In this document: in pieces, positions 10,339 to 19,080 of the stretch | Numbering within the stretch: position 1 is the stretch's first letter | How the letters are laid out: every line of letters starts with the position of its first letter | Assembly (NCBI GenBank): GCA_014529385.2 | Contig: CM043957.1 | Span: forward strand, 90,050,881-90,114,880 | DNA length: 64,000 nt | Reading direction: 5' to 3' | DNA from: Adiantum capillus-veneris | Taxonomy: Eukaryota; Streptophyta; Polypodiopsida; Polypodiales; Pteridaceae | Translations under genes and position numbers: made by a program | Notes under the pieces: model-generated | The model's database searches: none | Seen by the model: the letters and a program-made list of their open reading frames with translations, nothing else | What the model was told of the DNA's origin: nothing

Positions 10339-13300
10339 TTAGTTGGAGCTCGAATATGATGAGCTCTCCTCTGAACCATCCTTAGCATTGATTTCACCAG
10401 CATATGGCTGTGAAAGACGACATTGGTAGGCCTTCAATTGCCAACCATTTACCGGGGTCTGATGTACCTTACCATCTAGGTCACCTAGTTGGTAACTACC
10501 ATTTGAGAACCTCTGTATCACTACAAAAGGGCCTTCCCACTTAAGCAAGAACTTACCATCCTTCCTGCGATCAAAGCGATTGTCGTATCTGAGCACTAAA
10601 GAACCTTCCTTGATACCTTTCTTGACAAGGTTGTGATTGAACTTCTTTCGTTTCTTCTCTGCATGGGCTGCATAGTACTTCACTGCTGACTCTCGATCTA
10701 GCCCTAACCTCTCCAAATCGATGATTCTTCCTTCCACCTGCTTCTCTTGACTATCCTCTTGATGTGCTTTTAGAACTCGGAGACTCGCTAGCTCCACTTC
10801 TATAGGCAATAGTGCCTCTTGCCCGTAAACCAAGTGAAAAGGTGTATACCCCAAGGATGTTTTAAAGGATGTTCTGTAGGCCCAAAGTGCTGCATCTAGG
10901 TGTTTGTCCCATGCCTTAGGATGTAAATGCACTTGCTTAGTGATGATTTTACATATAAGACCATTTATCTTTTCCACAAGACCATTGCACTGAGGGTAGT
11001 ATGGTGTAGAGTGCCTGCGCTTGATTTTTAACTTGCTCATCAATTGCCCGACTAAATCAGCTCGAAATCCGGGTCCCCTATCCGAGAGAATCTCCAAAGG
11101 TGTGCCAAAACGGCAACAAAGGCATTCAAAAATGAAATCACTCACGTCCTTGGCTGTGATGCGCTTTGTGGGACGAGCTTCTGCCCATCTGGTCATGTAC
11201 TCCACCCCCATAATGATGTATTCCTTCCCTGATTGAGTGCAAGGTAGTGGCCCTATTGCATCTATCTCCCATTTTTCAAATGGCCCATAGGTTTTGATTG
11301 GATGCTGATTGTCATGGGTAAGACGCCTTGGTCCAGCTTTTTGGCAAACCTCACATGTGCGGCACCAATGTTGTACATCTCGATGGAGGCTTGGCCACGT
11401 GAACCCTGCTTGTAAAATCTTTCTGCTAGTAATCTCTTGTGCAAAGTGGCCACCACACACACCTTCATGACAACTAAACAAAATATCCTTTATCTCTTGG
11501 GATACATGAACTCTCCTTAAGACAGCATCTTTCCCTCTACAATACAAGTCCTCATTCACTAAGCTATAGCTGGTAGCCTTTTTTTCCAACCACCTACGTT
11601 CACTTTTACTCATACCAGAGGGTGCTTCACAATGCTCAAGAAAGTAAAGTAAATCATGCAGCTCCTCCTTTCCCTGGTATAAAGGACTTTTCACAAGGAT
11701 AGCACCTACTATGAGAGTTTGTAGTTCTTCACCTGCTAAGGCATCTGCTTCTCGATTTTGATCTCTAGGTACAAAGTGCACTCGAACTTCTTTAAAACCC
11801 TTCAACAAGGCCTTTGCTTCCCTCATCTTAACAGACAATTTGTCATTTTTACAGGCCCATACACCAACCATTTGCTTAACAATCAACATGGAGTCACCAA
11901 AAACATTTAGCTTTGTGATGCCCTGAGAAAGACAACATTGCAACCCTAAAACAAGGGCATGGTACTCTGCTTCATTGTTAGAATGAACCTCTTTTAGATG
12001 AAACCCTTTTGCAAAGATCTTCTCCTTCTCTGGACCTAATATTACTATGCCTGCTGATGCCTTGTCTTTGGTCCTCTTGTAAGCCCCATCAAAATACAGA
12101 CTGTGTGCTCCCAGTAGAACTTCAGGCTCCGAGATAGGCGGTACCTTACTAGGTGCCTCTTTCTTGACCTTCTCATAACACCTTTGTGTGAGGACATCTG
12201 CCAAACAAGCACGGGTGGAATCCTCTACTTGTAGTGTGTAGTCAAACTCTTGAAGCTGCACCACCCACTTTGCTATTCTTTGAGACAATTCCATGTGTTG
12301 TAGGGCATATGGAAAAACCTCCTCAGTTGTGATCACCACAAATTGTCTCGGAAGTAAGTAAGCCCGAAACTTCTCCACTGCAAACTTAAGAGCTAGCACC
12401 AATTGCTCAGTTGCGCTGAAACCCTTTTCAGCAGCTGTCATCACTCTACTAGAGAAGTAGACTGGTCTCATGAGAGATGTCTTTGGGTCTTTTTGCATCA
12501 AGACGGCTCCTAGAGCTTCTGGACCTACACTAGGATTTACATAGAATAATTCACCCCATGTGGGTTGTAGGACGACAAGCAATGAGCTCAAAATGGTTTT
12601 AACTTCTTGAAAGCACCTTTCACCCTCCTCACTCCATGTCAATGTAGTGTGTTTAGTGAGCTGCTGCAAAGGATAGATTGCCTGAGAAAGGAGATGTATG
12701 AATCGTCCCATGTAGCGAACCTTTTGAATGAAGGAGACTAGTTGCTTCACGTTTGAAGGAGTAGGTAAAGCTAACAATGTCTTTACCTTTTCAGGGTCAG
12801 CCTCAATACCATCTTGAGACACAACATGGCCTAGTAGAGTGACCTTGCTCTCACCTATGTGGCACTTGTCTTTATTCAATTGCCCACCCAATTGGGCCAG
12901 ACGGGTGAAACCTTCATCAACCTTGGACAGATGTACTTCCCTAGAGCTGTAAATGCAAAAATCATCAATGAAGACTCGTATGGACTTACCAAAGTAAGGT
13001 TGAAACACCAAGTTCATAAACCTCTGGAAAGTAGCTGGGGAATTAGTTAAACCAAAAGGCATAACTCTATAAGCAAAACACCCCCAAGGTGTTATGAAGG
13101 TAGTCTTTCTTTGGTCTTCATCTACAATTCTGATTTGGAAGTAGCCTGAGTACCCATCACACACTGTGTACCTTTCATGACCAGCCACTTCATTTAGTAT
13201 TTCATCTTGAAAAGGCAAAGGAAAATGGTCCCTTTTTGTGGCTGCGTTTAGAGGCTTGTAATCCACACATACCCTCCACTTCCCATGTTTCTTTGGTGCT

Positions 13301-13875
13301 ACCACAACTGGAGACACCCACTCAGAATCTTTCACTGGGTAGATAAATCTTGCCTTGAGTAATCTTTTTACTTCTTTTAAGAGTGCATCTTGTTGTACTA
13401 GCCCTAATCTCCTTAGCCTTTGCACCACTGGTTTGGCACCTTCCTTTAATTGGATATGGTGTTGGGTTATCGTCACTCCTTTAATGTGCTCATAATCAGT
13501 TATAAAGAGGCCATCATGCTTTTTTAGTACCTGCAAATAGGGTTCTCTCTCTTCTTCTAGTAGGTCCTTAGCTAGCATCTCCTCTAAGCCTGTGGCTTCT
13601 TCCTTGTTTAGAGAGTCTTGACCACCTTCTCCTTCTGGGTTTCGCAGTATTATACCCATGACTTCCAAAGAGCTAGCATCCTCCTCAGATGACTCATCCT
13701 CAGATGAAGAGCAGCTGCTTGTGCTCCATTCATCCATAGAAGTCTCCATCTCTAGGTCTTGTTGTCTACCCTGCTTCATGTCATACACAATTTTTTGTTG
13801 CTTGCCACCTACATTATGATTTGGTCGCAACTCAAGGGAACCTGTCTCCCAATCTTGCCTAGCTTTCATAGCCAT
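10339..13875 (-). CDS. pol: Tat-like Pol: RT, degenerate RNase H, second RNase H, integrase
   Basis: An open frame of 1,178 codons. The reverse transcriptase spans about residues 145-400, with VDYKPLN at 204-210, MPFGL at 272 and FIDDF at 302-306 (the Y/F-x-D-D box). An original gypsy RNase H at about 440-565 has lost its first Asp (NPSVGPEALGAV) and looks structural. A second, archaeal-type RNase H follows with a full D-E-D-D set (D596 in LYFDGAYK, E637 in NNEAEYHAL, D661 in GDS, D711 in READALA). The integrase has a zinc motif (H803, H810, C841, C844), then D872, D932 and E968 with 35 residues between the last two. A GPF-like module ends the protein near 1100-1160, without a chromodomain. 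It copies element RNA to DNA and inserts it. It is in the same frame as gag-protease upstream, separated by one UAG. Confidence 0.93.
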   Translation of the reverse strand: MAMKARQDWETGSLELRPNHNVGGKQQKIVYDMKQGRQQDLEMETSMDEWSTSSCSSSEDESSEEDASSLEVMGIILRNPEGEGGQDSLNKEEATGLEEMLAKDLLEEEREPYLQVLKKHDGLFITDYEHIKGVTITQHHIQLKEGAKPVVQRLRRLGLVQQDALLKEVKRLLKARFIYPVKDSEWVSPVVVAPKKHGKWRVCVDYKPLNAATKRDHFPLPFQDEILNEVAGHERYTVCDGYSGYFQIRIVDEDQRKTTFITPWGCFAYRVMPFGLTNSPATFQRFMNLVFQPYFGKSIRVFIDDFCIYSSREVHLSKVDEGFTRLAQLGGQLNKDKCHIGESKVTLLGHVVSQDGIEADPEKVKTLLALPTPSNVKQLVSFIQKVRYMGRFIHLLSQAIYPLQQLTKHTTLTWSEEGERCFQEVKTILSSLLVVLQPTWGELFYVNPSVGPEALGAVLMQKDPKTSLMRPVYFSSRVMTAAEKGFSATEQLVLALKFAVEKFRAYLLPRQFVVITTEEVFPYALQHMELSQRIAKWVVQLQEFDYTLQVEDSTRACLADVLTQRCYEKVKKEAPSKVPPISEPEVLLGAHSLYFDGAYKRTKDKASAGIVILGPEKEKIFAKGFHLKEVHSNNEAEYHALVLGLQCCLSQGITKLNVFGDSMLIVKQMVGVWACKNDKLSVKMREAKALLKGFKEVRVHFVPRDQNREADALAGEELQTLIVGAILVKSPLYQGKEELHDLLYFLEHCEAPSGMSKSERRWLEKKATSYSLVNEDLYCRGKDAVLRRVHVSQEIKDILFSCHEGVCGGHFAQEITSRKILQAGFTWPSLHRDVQHWCRTCEVCQKAGPRRLTHDNQHPIKTYGPFEKWEIDAIGPLPCTQSGKEYIIMGVEYMTRWAEARPTKRITAKDVSDFIFECLCCRFGTPLEILSDRGPGFRADLVGQLMSKLKIKRRHSTPYYPQCNGLVEKINGLICKIITKQVHLHPKAWDKHLDAALWAYRTSFKTSLGYTPFHLVYGQEALLPIEVELASLRVLKAHQEDSQEKQVEGRIIDLERLGLDRESAVKYYAAHAEKKRKKFNHNLVKKGIKEGSLVLRYDNRFDRRKDGKFLLKWEGPFVVIQRFSNGSYQLGDLDGKVHQTPVNGWQLKAYQCRLSQPYAGEINAKDGSEESSSYSSSN

Positions 13876-13878
13876 AAG

Positions 13879-13881
13879 CTA
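13879..13881 (-). other. in-frame UAG between gag-protease and pol
   Basis: The two ORFs are in one frame and are separated only by this TAG, which falls in the protease closing block LGRP-stop-L. The same block in the minus-strand relic at 5617-5850 reads LGRPWL, so the stop replaces a Trp codon (TGG to TAG). It could be a chance C-to-T change on the template strand or a programmed readthrough site. The downstream context is CTTATG, which is not the CARYYA type known from plant virus readthrough, so a chance mutation is favoured. Confidence 0.6.
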
Positions 13882-15534
13882 AGGTCTTCCAAGGATTAGC
13901 GGATAGCCGTCCTCCTTAGTTGGGATCACATAAGCATCAATTGAGATTGCCACACCAAAAGCTGAAACCTTCACTCCATTAACCTTTCCCACACAAGCCA
14001 CCCTTACATTATTTTCCATCTTAACTTGTAAGGAAGTTTTCTCGTTTACTTCCAAACCCAACCTGTGCATTAATTTCTCTGTCATAACACAAATCTCGGC
14101 TCCACCATCTACGTACACATTGGAGACTCGTTGACTCTTAATCTCTGCATCAATGACTGGCACGATATCCTTCATGCCTTTTGCACTAATAGACCCAACT
14201 GACTTTGCCTTAGCCCTCCTGGTGCTGACCATCTTAGACCAGGTTCTACGCATCTTTGGGGAAAGGTGGAGGAGTTGCTGCCATGAAATCTTTGGTCCTT
14301 GCTTACTCACATCTGCTACCAGGTCGTAAGGTATGGATCCTACCCCAAGTGGAAAGTCTTCTACTCCTATTTGCCTCCTTGACCTACTCTTCCTTTTCTT
14401 GTCTCCTATCACTTGGGAGGAACCCTCATTCCCTTTATCCGGGTCTGAAGCTTCCATTTCATCAGTTATTTGTTTCCTAACTCTCTTTATTGGCATGGCA
14501 ACAACTTCCTCCATTTTTTCTTTCCCTTTATCCTTACCATTGTCAAGACTTATGACAGAGACAACCCTGTCCTCCCCTCCCGATGGTAGTGGAGGGATCT
14601 CTGCTGGTGCTTGTGGTGGTGGAGGAGGGGGTCTCAATATTTGGATTGGTGGAGCCACGTGTGCATTTTGTCCATTTAGTGGCCTAGCTCGAGGAGGAGT
14701 GACTTGCTGGCGAGGAGGCCGTCTTTGATTACCATTTCCTTGATAGCATCGTGGATGGGGGCAATAATACATGCCGTGACCTACCTCTCCACAGTTGTAG
14801 CAAATGTACTCACGTGCTTGCCTTTTTCCTTCTTGTCTATTTCGTTCATTTCCTGGCTGGGGAGCCCTTACACCTTGAACCAGATTGATGGACAGGCTCT
14901 CTAGTTGATTGGTGATTTGTTGAAGTAATTCTTGTTGAGAGGACTCTTGGTCTGTTGCTCCTGTCCCTGCTACTACCCTTGCCGTAGGTTGAGCTAGCGG
15001 TGGAGGCTCCATTCCCCCTTGTAGTTGAGCTTGGAATTTTAACTTCCTATCCGTCTCCCTTGCATAAGTCATAGCTTTATCAAAGGTATCTGGGAATTTA
15101 TCTTTTACCTTTTCTCGAAGGATGGGGTAAAGCCCTGCCAGGAAACAATCCTTCTTTAGGCATTCTGGCGCCCTTTCTCCTTCACCTAGTGATGCACACC
15201 ATTTCTCCCACAGGTTGGAAAAATTTCCTTCATAGCTTCTATAGTCATTGGGTGATGTTTGGCGTAGCTCTAAGAGCTGTCTCCATATCTCCTCTAGAGG
15301 CTCATGGCGGCGAAATTCTTCGATGAAGGCCATCTTTAAGGACTCCCAATCTCTTCTTTCTTCAGGTGCCAACGTTTGATACCATAATTTTGCACCTTCC
15401 CTCAAGACCAAAGGAAAGGCCCTTAACTTAGTAGATTTGTCATCCCTTCCCGATACCAGAAAGGCCATTTCCAAATTATCCAAAAAGTCTGGAGCAACCT
15501 CCCCAGGCTTACCATAAAAATTAGGGAAGGCCAT
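13879..15534 (-). CDS. gag: Tat-like Gag-protease polyprotein
   Basis: The frame is open from 15615, but I prefer the ATG at 15532-15534 (MAFPNFYGKPGEV), because the 27 codons before it are hydrophobic and unlike Gag and the new start matches the usual beginning of the capsid domain. Capsid signatures include A-K-L-W-Y-Q-T-L and a W-x-x-L-x-x-A-F-x-x-x-F block. A CCHC knuckle, CYNCGEVGHGMYYC, follows a Gln-rich linker. A long Pro- and Lys-rich linker leads to a retropepsin domain with YVDGGAEICVM as the active-site loop and GYPLILGRP at its end. The product forms the particle and the processing enzyme. The active loop is D-G-G instead of D-S/T-G. The stop cuts the protease just after LGRP. 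Confidence 0.9.
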   Translation of the reverse strand: MAFPNFYGKPGEVAPDFLDNLEMAFLVSGRDDKSTKLRAFPLVLREGAKLWYQTLAPEERRDWESLKMAFIEEFRRHEPLEEIWRQLLELRQTSPNDYRSYEGNFSNLWEKWCASLGEGERAPECLKKDCFLAGLYPILREKVKDKFPDTFDKAMTYARETDRKLKFQAQLQGGMEPPPLAQPTARVVAGTGATDQESSQQELLQQITNQLESLSINLVQGVRAPQPGNERNRQEGKRQAREYICYNCGEVGHGMYYCPHPRCYQGNGNQRRPPRQQVTPPRARPLNGQNAHVAPPIQILRPPPPPPQAPAEIPPLPSGGEDRVVSVISLDNGKDKGKEKMEEVVAMPIKRVRKQITDEMEASDPDKGNEGSSQVIGDKKRKSRSRRQIGVEDFPLGVGSIPYDLVADVSKQGPKISWQQLLHLSPKMRRTWSKMVSTRRAKAKSVGSISAKGMKDIVPVIDAEIKSQRVSNVYVDGGAEICVMTEKLMHRLGLEVNEKTSLQVKMENNVRVACVGKVNGVKVSAFGVAISIDAYVIPTKEDGYPLILGRP

Positions 15535-15867
15535 AAGTGAGAGTAAACAATTACACAAACAGCTCCATTTTATTTTAAAATAGAGTATGGTAATTACAAT
15601 TTGGAGCTTTAGCACAACTTAGCTCAAAATAGGATGAAGATCGACACATCAAAGGAATGGTAATAGTCTAGTAAGGGTAGAATGACAGGATGAGGAGAGC
15701 GCAAGATTTCCCCAAGTCTCTCGGCTCTAAACAACAGGGCTATTCTTTGCTGATAAAAGATTTTTCTATCAATACAAATATTCACACGGATATGACGCAC
15801 AAAATGGAAAGGAAACATGCGGGGATCATCATTCTCACTATTGGCATCCATACTTACACACAAGAGC

Positions 15868-16452
15868 CTAGCTTAGTTGCACCACCTTGGGACCAATGAG
15901 CCTGATCAGCCACAGAAGGTCAGCACCTCGGATCACTTCGACTCTTCCTGATGCATCTGTGAAGACGTAAGGCGTGATGGCAACACTTTGTACAATGCTG
16001 AGCCTTTTAGCAAGCAACAATTGGATGCTATTACCATAATCAGCATGACGAATGAAAGTGACACCATTAATGTGCAGCACATCATCAACTAAGATAGTTT
16101 CCTTAGATTGAGATAACTTCTTGAAAATTAGCAGCAAAGGTAGGGCAGGGAGGCTTTTCACCCGGTCTCCAAAGCACTTTGGACAATATCCAAAGTGATC
16201 TTCACGCGGACAGGAGGTTGGCTTGAGATTGCGGGTGTCTGGATTCACAAAGTGCACTGGGAGCACTCGCAGACGGGCGGCAATCTTGTAGGCAAGCCTT
16301 TGCCTCTTTGATTCAGGAGGATTTAGGGGTGAGAGTCGTGGTTGCAAGTTGGAGGTTGAAGTTGGTTGCTCACTAGCCTTTTTCTTGCCTGTAGTGGTCA
16401 TGTAATCCCTTATTAATGAGATTAAGCCAAATGTTACCTTACGCTTGAGCAC
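15868..16452 (-). CDS. extra ORF upstream of gag (second part), unknown function
   Basis: A 194-codon frame lying 5' of gag on the coding strand of the Tat-like element. It is basic and Ser/Pro-rich at the start (KRQRLAYKIAARLRV near residue 50-64), has one C-x2-C pair (FGYCPKCFGD) and an Ile/Val/Leu-rich C-terminal half. I recognise no family. The position matches the extra ORF1 described upstream of gag in Ogre-type Tat elements, which is the main reason to treat it as real. It overlaps the ORF at 16439-16630 by 14 bases in another frame, so the two may be joined by splicing or by a frameshift mutation. The 253 bases between its end and the gag ATG hold nothing else I can name. Confidence 0.5.
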   Translation of the reverse strand: MLKRKVTFGLISLIRDYMTTTGKKKASEQPTSTSNLQPRLSPLNPPESKRQRLAYKIAARLRVLPVHFVNPDTRNLKPTSCPREDHFGYCPKCFGDRVKSLPALPLLLIFKKLSQSKETILVDDVLHINGVTFIRHADYGNSIQLLLAKRLSIVQSVAITPYVFTDASGRVEVIRGADLLWLIRLIGPKVVQLS

Positions 16453-16630
16453 GCGCTGCGGCCTTGGGCCACTTAGGTGTAGAGGTGATCTTCCTCCTCT
16501 TAGTCGGCTCCTCAGGAAAGAGAGGTCTAGTGATGCTTTCTCTTCCCTTAATGTGTGTCACAGTACCTTCGTGTATGTTGATGTAGAATATTTCAAGCTC
16601 GTGTGCGTTGGAGGTTTCTAGAGCACTCAT
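16439..16630 (-). CDS. extra ORF upstream of gag (first part)
   Basis: A short frame, with the start chosen at the ATG reading MSALETSNAHELEIF (the frame is open a little further, from 16654). It ends KWPKAAARAQA. It contains a basic patch EEPTKRRKITSTP that resembles a nuclear-localisation signal. It overlaps the start of the 194-codon ORF downstream, so it is probably the N-terminal part of the same protein. The nearby purine-rich GGAGAGTAAGAAGAAG upstream is leader sequence. Function is unknown. Confidence 0.4.
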   Translation of the reverse strand: MSALETSNAHELEIFYINIHEGTVTHIKGRESITRPLFPEEPTKRRKITSTPKWPKAAARAQA

Positions 16631-16755
16631 AGGTTGAGAGGAGAGGTATATCAAGCTCTTCTTCTTACTCTCCTTCGTTGGCGACGATCACGAACAAGAC
16701 ATGTAGAAGAACTTACTTCTTGAATATCAATGACACTGGAACCTGGTAACAAGAC

Positions 16756-16790
16756 AACACCATTTTAGATGAAATGGGAAAATCCCACAA
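16756..16790. repeat. left terminal inverted repeat of the 25.6 kb element
   Basis: The first 15 bases match the right end perfectly. The following 20 match with about three differences and a one-base gap, sharing TGGGAAAATCCC, which is itself a small palindrome. AGAC precedes it. Confidence 0.8.
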
Positions 16791-16871
16791 CTTTGGGACT
16801 AATTTCAACGCCTATGGATTCCTATTTCCCATTAAATTTGGAAAAATTTCATTTAATTTGGGAATGTGACA

Positions 16872-17137
16872 AAGAGATAGATTCTCAAGAACATGATGGT
16901 GTTGAGAAACACCTTTTAAAATTTTTATTTTTATGTGGGTGTTTCAAAACACTTCATAAAAGAGATAGATTCTCAAGAAAATGGTGGTGTTGAGAAACAC
17001 CTTTTAAAATTTTTATTTTTATGTGGGTGTTTCAAAACACTTCAAAAAAGAGATAGATTCCCAAGAAAATGGTGGTGTTGAGAAACACCTTTTAGAATTT
17101 TTATTTTTATGTGGGTGTTTAAAAAGACTTCATAAAA
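16872..17137. repeat. three 88-89 bp subterminal repeats
   Basis: Units start at 16872, 16960 and 17049 with AAGAGATAGATTC. Each contains the hairpin-forming pair GAGAAACACC and GGGTGTTTC around an AT-rich loop. The core AACACC is shared with the element's terminal repeat. Clustered subterminal repeats of this type are transposase-binding sites in CACTA/Spm and other plant DNA transposons, which is the suggested role here. A further TATGTGGGTGTTTCA copy lies near 20500, on the other side of the DUF7869-type gene. Confidence 0.75.
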
Positions 17138-17184
17138 TCATACATAAGCTAGGGAAATAAAACAATGAGCAAGATATTGAAATG

Positions 17185-17691
17185 CTATTCAATTTCTCCT
17201 ATTAAGCTAGCCTGTGCCTTCTCCATGACATTTGATGGGATCTTGATTGTTTTTGCAATTCTTCCACCCCTTGGAGTCCATGACCATACAATTGTATCAA
17301 CACACTCCCAGCGCTTTGGGTCAGCAAGATTGCAGCACCAACTCTTTTTCCAACAATCCTCATACTGTTCTTGGATTGTGGGATTTTGTTTTCGATGTTT
17401 TGGTGCCCAATATTGAATCAGAACTTTCTTGTAGTTAGGAGATGATTTGTCTACATCAACGTTTGACTCTGCCACTCCTAGCCATATCGGATATTCAGGA
17501 TCTGCGGGTCTCACAAGAACAAGATCCTCTTTTCTTACATCAATTTGAGGCCTAAAGGCCTCTTGTGGCCTTGCACTTTGAGGACCAACATAGTGATCAT
17601 TCAATTCTTCATATCGTTGAAACTCATCTTTGTCTTCCTCTATCTCTTGCATTCGATGACTCCCTATAGTCTTTGGCCAAAATGTTGTATA
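17185..17691 (-). CDS. C-terminal segment of the DUF7869-type protein
   Basis: This frame is in phase with 17692-19080 and is separated from it by a TAA at 17692-17694. The frame stays open across the gap (YTTFWPKTIGSH), so it is most likely the end of the same protein. It contains DLVLVRPADPEYPIWLGVAES and KVLIQYWAPKHRK, a strand-rich module with the P-x-W-x-G-x-V pattern of Tudor/SH3-like folds that often ends this kind of protein. It then gives WECVDTIVWSWTP and stops at 17185. Tail residues are basic and helical. Confidence 0.6.
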   Translation of the reverse strand, partial: YTTFWPKTIGSHRMQEIEEDKDEFQRYEELNDHYVGPQSARPQEAFRPQIDVRKEDLVLVRPADPEYPIWLGVAESNVDVDKSSPNYKKVLIQYWAPKHRKQNPTIQEQYEDCWKKSWCCNLADPKRWECVDTIVWSWTPRGGRIAKTIKIPSNVMEKAQASLIGEIE

Positions 17692-19080
17692 TTAACCAAT
17701 GTGTTTATTGGTTGGTTGTTCAAGCTCATTGATTATGTTTTGCCAATAAGTGATAACAGGCTCCATATATTTTGTGGAGTCATGGTCCTTTCCCTTTAAT
17801 AGAGAACATATTTTCCAAAACTCAAGATATGATTTAATCCCTTGAATAACAAGCGGACTATCTCTCACATAGTCTGCTATAGGCACCACATCTGGACAGC
17901 CTGTTGGTAATTTTGGTTTTCCCTGGTCATCTTTTTTCCACAACTCAATTCCTGACTCCTTTGGCATCCAATCGGGTGATTTGGGATGAATTTTGTACTG
18001 CATTACTGGGACTTCACCTTGCATATAGAAACGAAATTGAAGTGGCTTAGAGTGTCCGACTAGAGCATCTTGTCCGTCACACATGTACCCTTGCACAAAG
18101 GATTTAAAGTCGGGAACTTGTGTCATAAAAAATGGTGCTGGAGCTGAGCTTTCACATTTTTGAAAATGTTCCATCAGATGTGGAAAAGTGAATGTCATTC
18201 CTGTTCGCAATCTTTCTGAGAACCTACTAAACATTGCATCTATGTCCTCATGTGTATGACCCACCATTAAGAATCCCAAATGCACGGTTTTGAAAACTCC
18301 TTTTGCTACTAACAAGGATAAGTATGCAAACAAATATCGATTTTTATTCTCTCCTGCACAATTATCTAGCTGTAGCAAAAGATTCTCAGGCAATTTTTGA
18401 AATACAGGAGTGGATATGGTATCCACAACACATTGAGAGGAAGTTGATTGTATGTGTACAATCTCTTCATTACTTCCTTGGATGGACAATAGTGGTGTCA
18501 TTGTTGATGCATTCCTCTCACGCTCTTGCTTCATTTTGTTTTGGAGGTCTAGAGATCTCCTTGAGCTCAATGCATTGAATAACGTTACATTGCTGCGTGG
18601 CATACCGTCATGGCATAAATCTCCTAGTCCATGGTTTTCTGTTCTTTCCAGATTCTGTAAGCATAATGCAAGGGAACCAATTGTAGCATTGGGATCTGAA
18701 GGCCATAGACCATTAAGTGAGAAGTGACCATACATTCCATGACCATGTCCATGTGTTATCATACCGGTTAATGATACTTGCAATTGATATGCATTTGCAT
18801 AATCTTTTGAGTTCACACGCAACCTAGGTATTGCTGTCTTTTTTTGATCCATTTTATCATGTATAATGCATAAATACTTATCCTTTTGCAATTGGGAGAA
18901 CTTACGCCAAGTGTAGTACACATTCCTACAACTTTGTTGTTGCAACATGTGAATTCGACGTTCATCCTTCAAACGTGCAATCATCTCGTCATCCTTTGTT
19001 GACTCTAGTTGAGACTTTATCCGACTACACACAACACATTTGGAGAACTCACTTGTTTTTGACAATGTCACATTAGAAAA
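17692..19080 (-). CDS. DUF7869-type protein, putative RNase H-fold catalytic segment
   Basis: The middle of the leftward gene, in frame with the segment at 19081-20409 across one TAG. It opens with a Cys pair (KCVVCSRIK), then a coiled stretch, then IIHDKMDQKKTAIPR (first acidic motif). GMYGHFSLNGLWPSDPN, LQLDNCAGENKNRYLFAYL (second acidic motif) and MVGHTHEDIDAMFSRFSERL (third) follow. The three acidic motifs are spaced like the D, D and D/E of RNase H-fold transposases and integrases; that is inference, while the D-N-C-x-x-x-N-K-N and G-H-T motifs are the hallmarks of DUF7869. It is the best transposase candidate in the 25.6 kb element. It ends at TAA 17692-17694, after which the frame continues. 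Confidence 0.75.
   Translation of the reverse strand, partial: FSNVTLSKTSEFSKCVVCSRIKSQLESTKDDEMIARLKDERRIHMLQQQSCRNVYYTWRKFSQLQKDKYLCIIHDKMDQKKTAIPRLRVNSKDYANAYQLQVSLTGMITHGHGHGMYGHFSLNGLWPSDPNATIGSLALCLQNLERTENHGLGDLCHDGMPRSNVTLFNALSSRRSLDLQNKMKQERERNASTMTPLLSIQGSNEEIVHIQSTSSQCVVDTISTPVFQKLPENLLLQLDNCAGENKNRYLFAYLSLLVAKGVFKTVHLGFLMVGHTHEDIDAMFSRFSERLRTGMTFTFPHLMEHFQKCESSAPAPFFMTQVPDFKSFVQGYMCDGQDALVGHSKPLQFRFYMQGEVPVMQYKIHPKSPDWMPKESGIELWKKDDQGKPKLPTGCPDVVPIADYVRDSPLVIQGIKSYLEFWKICSLLKGKDHDSTKYMEPVITYWQNIINELEQPTNKHIG

Noticed and set aside
14256-14904. Plus-strand frames of 66-131 codons
   Set aside because: Antisense shadows of the Pro-rich and knuckle regions of the minus-strand gag-protease.
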